Made by a program: the position numbers and the translations under genes
Notes under the pieces: generated by a model
Told to the model about the DNA's origin: nothing
The model's database searches: none
What the model saw: only the letters and a program-made list of their open reading frames with translations
DNA from: Pseudomonas migulae NBRC 103157
Lineage (GTDB): Bacteria; Pseudomonadota; Gammaproteobacteria; Pseudomonadales; Pseudomonadaceae
Length of the DNA stretch: 42,030 bases
Assembly (NCBI RefSeq): GCF_002091715.1
Contig: NZ_BDAG01000051.1
Location: forward strand, 1 to 42,030
Direction of reading: 5' to 3'
Shown here: positions 39,046 to 42,030 of the stretch, one piece after another
Layout: every line of letters begins with the position of its first letter
Position numbering within the stretch: the stretch's first letter is position 1

Positions 39046-40249
39046 TGCCCTGATCATCGACGCGGTGCGGACCCCCATCGGTCGCTACGCCGGCGCCTTG
39101 AGCGGTGTGCGCGCCGACGACCTCGGCGCAGTGCCGTTGCGCGAACTGCTGCGCCGCCACCCGCAGGTCGACTGGAACGCGGTCGACGATGTGATCTACG
39201 GCTGCGCCAACCAGGCCGGCGAAGACAACCGCAACGTCGCGCGCATGTCGGCGCTATTGGCCGGACTGCCGGTCAGCGTACCCGGTACCACGCTCAACCG
39301 TTTGTGCGGTTCCGGGCTGGATGCGATCGGCACGGCGGCGCGGGCGATTCGTTGCGGCGAGGCCGGGCTGATGCTGGTCGGCGGCGTCGAATCGATGTCC
39401 CGTGCCCCTCTGGTGATGGGCAAGGCCGAACAGGCGTTCTCCCGGGATGCACAGCTCTACGACACCACCATCGGCTGGCGCTTCGTCAATCCGCTGATGA
39501 AGAAAGCTTTCGGTATCGACTCGATGCCGGAAACCGCCGAGAACGTCGCCGAGCAGTTCAACATCTCCCGCGCCGACCAGGACGCCTTCGCCCTGCGCAG
39601 CCAGCAGCGTGCCAGCGCAGCCCAGGCCAGCGGGCGTCTGGCCAAAGAAATCGTCGCGGTCGAAATCCCCCAGCGCAAAGGCCCGGCCAAAGTCGTCGAG
39701 CACGACGAACACCCACGCGGTGACACCACGCTTGAGCAATTGCAGAAGCTCGGCACGCCGTTTCGCGAAGGTGGCAGTGTCACGGCCGGCAACGCGTCCG
39801 GGGTCAATGACGGGGCTTGCGCGCTGTTGCTGGCCAGCCCGGAAATCGCCAAACGCCATGGTTTGAAAGCACGCGGCAGGGTCGTCGCCATGGCCACTGC
39901 CGGCGTCGAACCGCGAATCATGGGCATTGGCCCGGTGCCGGCCACCCGCAAGGTGCTGGAACTGGCCAACCTGAGCCTCGCCGACATGGACGTGATCGAA
40001 CTCAACGAAGCCTTCGCCGCGCAAGGTCTGGCGGTGTTGCGTGAACTCGGCCTGAGCGACACCGATCCGCGGGTCAACCCGAACGGCGGCGCGATAGCCC
40101 TCGGTCATCCGTTGGGCATGAGCGGCGCGCGACTGGTGACCACCGCCCTGCATGAACTGGAAGAACGTCAGGCTCGCTACGCCTTGTGCACCATGTGCAT
40201 CGGCGTCGGCCAGGGCATTGCGCTGATCATCGAGCGTCTGTCCGACTAA
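39038..40249 (+). CDS. paaJ: 3-oxoadipyl-CoA thiolase
   Basis: A 403-residue thiolase. Cys90 (LNRLCGSGLDA) is the acyl-accepting nucleophile, and His357 (GGAIALGHPLGMSGAR) and Cys387 (CTMCIGVGQG) complete the active site. The block NEAFAAQ is conserved. It cleaves 3-oxoadipyl-CoA to succinyl-CoA and acetyl-CoA, the last step of the pathway, and may also act on the 2,3-dehydro derivative. The ATG at 39038 follows AGGAG at a 7-base spacing and overlaps the paaI stop as ATGAATGA; an in-frame upstream start lies inside paaI. Confidence 0.95.
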   Translation: MNDALIIDAVRTPIGRYAGALSGVRADDLGAVPLRELLRRHPQVDWNAVDDVIYGCANQAGEDNRNVARMSALLAGLPVSVPGTTLNRLCGSGLDAIGTAARAIRCGEAGLMLVGGVESMSRAPLVMGKAEQAFSRDAQLYDTTIGWRFVNPLMKKAFGIDSMPETAENVAEQFNISRADQDAFALRSQQRASAAQASGRLAKEIVAVEIPQRKGPAKVVEHDEHPRGDTTLEQLQKLGTPFREGGSVTAGNASGVNDGACALLLASPEIAKRHGLKARGRVVAMATAGVEPRIMGIGPVPATRKVLELANLSLADMDVIELNEAFAAQGLAVLRELGLSDTDPRVNPNGGAIALGHPLGMSGARLVTTALHELEERQARYALCTMCIGVGQGIALIIERLSD

Positions 40250-40250
40250 A

Positions 40251-40320
40251 GAATCGCGATTCCCGGGGAGCCGAGAGGTATCCTTGGGGCATGCACTCAA
40301 AGCCCTTGCGCAAAAGGGCT
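40251..40320. promoter_or_regulatory. Palindrome and hairpin in the paaJ-paaK gap
   Basis: The 99-bp gap begins with the perfect palindrome GAATCGCGATTC (40251-40262), 1 base after the paaJ stop codon. A hairpin follows (AGCCCTT with AAGGGCT, 6-base loop, 40301-40320) without a T-run. This is the only sizeable gap in the operon after paaG and could be a processing site, a partial attenuator or a binding site. No promoter is obvious. Confidence 0.5.
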
Positions 40321-40348
40321 GAAACACAAAAATAATTCGAGTGAAGTT

Positions 40349-41674
40349 ATGAACATGCCAATTGCCAACGCCGTGCTTGATCCTGTGCTGGACCCGATTG
40401 AAACCGCCAGCATCGACGAACTCCGTCAGCTCCAGCTGGATCGCCTGCGCTGGAGTCTCAACCACGCCTATAACAATGTGCCGCTCTATCGCCAGCGCTT
40501 CGATGCGCTGGGCGTGCACCCGGATGACATCAAATGCCTGGAGGATCTGGCGAAGTTTCCGTTCACCACCAAATCCGACCTGCGCGACAACTACCCCTAC
40601 GGCATGTTCGCCGTGCCGATGCACGACGTGGTGCGCCTGCACGCGTCCAGCGGCACCACGGGCAAACCGACCGTCGTCGGTTATACCCAGAACGACATCG
40701 ACACCTGGGCCAACGTGGTCGCCCGATCGATCCGGGCAGCCGGTGGCCGACGGGGCGACAAAGTGCATATTTCCTATGGCTACGGCCTGTTCACCGGCGG
40801 CCTCGGCGCGCATTACGGTGCCGAACGCCTGGGTTGCACGGTGATTCCGATGTCCGGTGGCCAGACAGAAAAGCAAGTGCAGCTGATCAAGGATTTCCAG
40901 CCGGACATCATCATGGTCACGCCGTCCTACATGCTCAACATCGCCGATGAAATCGAGCGCCAGGGCATCGACCCGCACAAACTGGCCCTGCGCCTGGGCA
41001 TCTTCGGCGCGGAACCCTGGACCGGCGAACTGCGCAGCGCCATCGAAAACCGTCTGGGCATTACCGCGCTGGACATCTACGGCCTCTCGGAAATCATGGG
41101 GCCGGGTGTCGCCATGGAGTGCGCGGAAACCAAGGACGGGCCGACGATCTGGGAAGACCACTTCTACCCGGAAATCATCGACCCGGTGACCGGCGAAGTG
41201 CTGCCGGATGGTCAAATGGGCGAGTTGGTGTTCACGTCGCTGAGCAAAGAAGCCTTGCCGATGATCCGCTACCGCACTCGCGATCTGACGCGCTTGCTGC
41301 CGGGGACTGCGCGGCCGATGCGGCGCATCGACAAGATCACCGGGCGTAGCGATGACATGCTGATCATTCGCGGGGTGAACGTGTTTCCGACGCAGATCGA
41401 GGAGCAGGTGCTGAAAATAAAACAGCTTTCAGAGTGTTATGAGATTCATCTGTATCGCAATGGGAACCTGGACAGCGTGGATGTGCATGTCGAGTTGAAG
41501 GCTGAACACCAGCACTTGAGCGATGAGCAGCAGAAGGCTGTTTGTGGCGAGTTGAGCAAGCACATCAAGACGTACATCGGGATCAGTTCGCGGATCGTCT
41601 TGCAGCCGATGCATTCGATCAAGCGCTCTGAAGGCAAGGCGTGCCACGTGGTGGATAAACGTCCGAAAGCATGA
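40349..41674 (+). CDS. paaK: Phenylacetate-CoA ligase
   Basis: A 441-residue adenylate-forming enzyme, the usual length for PaaK. It activates phenylacetate to phenylacetyl-CoA, the committed first step and the source of the inducer of PaaX. The nucleotide loop is SSGTTGKP (100-107), the adenine site is YGLSEIMGPG, and the C-terminal lid contains TGRSDDMLIIRGVNVFPTQIE. The ATG at 40349 is preceded by GAGTGA; a second ATG two codons later is possible. It lies 99 bp after paaJ and is followed by a strong terminator, so it is the last gene of this transcript. Confidence 0.95.
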   Translation: MNMPIANAVLDPVLDPIETASIDELRQLQLDRLRWSLNHAYNNVPLYRQRFDALGVHPDDIKCLEDLAKFPFTTKSDLRDNYPYGMFAVPMHDVVRLHASSGTTGKPTVVGYTQNDIDTWANVVARSIRAAGGRRGDKVHISYGYGLFTGGLGAHYGAERLGCTVIPMSGGQTEKQVQLIKDFQPDIIMVTPSYMLNIADEIERQGIDPHKLALRLGIFGAEPWTGELRSAIENRLGITALDIYGLSEIMGPGVAMECAETKDGPTIWEDHFYPEIIDPVTGEVLPDGQMGELVFTSLSKEALPMIRYRTRDLTRLLPGTARPMRRIDKITGRSDDMLIIRGVNVFPTQIEEQVLKIKQLSECYEIHLYRNGNLDSVDVHVELKAEHQHLSDEQQKAVCGELSKHIKTYIGISSRIVLQPMHSIKRSEGKACHVVDKRPKA

Positions 41675-41689
41675 CTGCTGCACCCTTTC

Positions 41690-41717
41690 AGCCCCGCTAG
41701 TTGCGGGGCTTTTTTTT
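41690..41717 (+). terminator. Rho-independent terminator after paaK
   Basis: AGCCCCGC pairs with GCGGGGCT around a 5-base TAGTT loop and is followed by seven to eight T. It begins 15 bp after the paaK stop and ends the paaFGHIJK transcript. Confidence 0.95.
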
Positions 41718-41797
41718 GGGTTTTTACTCGTACTTTCAACCCACGCGCCCCCCGCACGTTGGTGGCCCACCAATCCCGGCCCCTTGCGCATTCCCCC

Positions 41798-41890
41798 CTG
41801 TAGGAGCCGGCTTGCTGGCGATAGCGGCAGGTCAGCCGGAGTATTCATCGCCTGACTCACCGCTATCGCCAGCAAGCCGGCTCCTACAGA
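41798..41890. repeat. REPIN downstream of paaK
   Basis: CTGTAGGAGCCGGCTTGCTG then GCGATAGCGG is matched by CCGCTATCGCCAGCAAGCC and GGCTCCTACAG. The loop lies around GTCAGCCGGAG. It is in the convergent gap between paaK and the partial gene at the right edge. A run of ten G follows at 41912-41921. Confidence 0.92.
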
Positions 41891-41944
41891 TCGGCGTAAT
41901 AATCAAATACCGGGGGGGGGGCGCACCTGACTACAGCGAAGTCG

Positions 41945-42030
41945 TCAGAACATCACCGTCATGGAATCGCGTGAGAGCGCACGGTCAATGGAACGCTTGG
42001 CAACCGTCAGGAATTGACGCGAGAACGCTG
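41945..42030 (-). CDS. C-terminal end of an unidentified gene, cut by the window edge
   Basis: One leftward frame stays open from the edge to a TGA at 41945-41947 and would encode 27 residues ending RALSRDSMTVMF. The other two leftward frames hit stops within 45 bases of the edge. The composition is protein-like (basic and hydrophobic residues in helical spacing), and its stop lies 55 bp from a REPIN, as for other genes here. I do not recognise the family. It converges on paaK, so the paa cluster does not simply continue rightward as paaABCDE. Confidence 0.45.
   Translation of the reverse strand, partial: AFSRQFLTVAKRSIDRALSRDSMTVMF

Noticed and set aside
39254..41215. A 653-codon leftward open frame opposite paaJ and paaK
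   Set aside because: Both sense genes have complete active sites; the antisense frame is a codon-bias artefact.

Overview
The window is chromosomal DNA of a Pseudomonas, most likely of the P. fluorescens group. The clues are the high G+C coding bias, about twenty REP/REPIN palindromes with GTGGGAGCGGGCTTG or GTAGGAGCCGGCTTG cores, a pseudomonad-type metallothionein, a FecI/FecR/FecA iron unit, and the pseudomonad paaX-paaY / paaFGHIJK arrangement. I see no prophage, insertion sequence, CRISPR array, rRNA or tRNA. Gene density is normal, and most intergenic gaps carry a REP-type palindrome.

Left part (1-9.3 kb): a PhzF-fold protein and a Ure2p-like glutathione transferase; an exported histidine phosphatase; selD-selU, which activate selenium and place it in tRNA; a zinc-free MDR oxidoreductase with a XapX membrane peptide and an AraC regulator; a small conserved protein; a 54-residue metallothionein; and a tandem pair of small YdcZ-type transporters.

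Middle part (9.2-25.5 kb): a LysR regulator, two chemoreceptors with different sensor modules, a NhaC-like antiporter, and a four-gene operon (two PepSY proteins, an OmpR-family regulator, a histidine kinase) preceded by a PmrA/QseB-type box. These are followed by a patatin-like hydrolase, QueD, an aspartate-nucleophile alpha/beta hydrolase, cytosine deaminase, and a DapF-fold protein with both catalytic cysteines replaced by serine, divergent from an MFS transporter.

Right part (25.6-42 kb): fecI-fecR-fecA for ferric citrate uptake with a candidate Fur box, then an aromatic amine and acid catabolic block. TynA oxidises phenylethylamine to phenylacetaldehyde under the presumed control of FeaR. 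PaaK activates phenylacetate to the CoA thioester. PaaG, PaaF, PaaH, PaaJ and PaaI act on the ring-epoxide isomerisation, the beta-oxidation steps and thioester proofreading. PaaX and PaaY are divergent from this operon, and the gap between them holds repeated GTATCAC motifs. The phenylacetaldehyde dehydrogenase (feaB), ring epoxidase (paaABCDE) and ring-opening enzyme (paaZ) are not in the window, and the paa transcript ends at a strong terminator after paaK.

Nothing here is clearly a new system. The best second-look items are the Ser/Ser DapF homologue, the paaY-paaF operator region, the PepSY two-component operon and its box, and the ways REP palindromes have been absorbed into gene ends and terminators.
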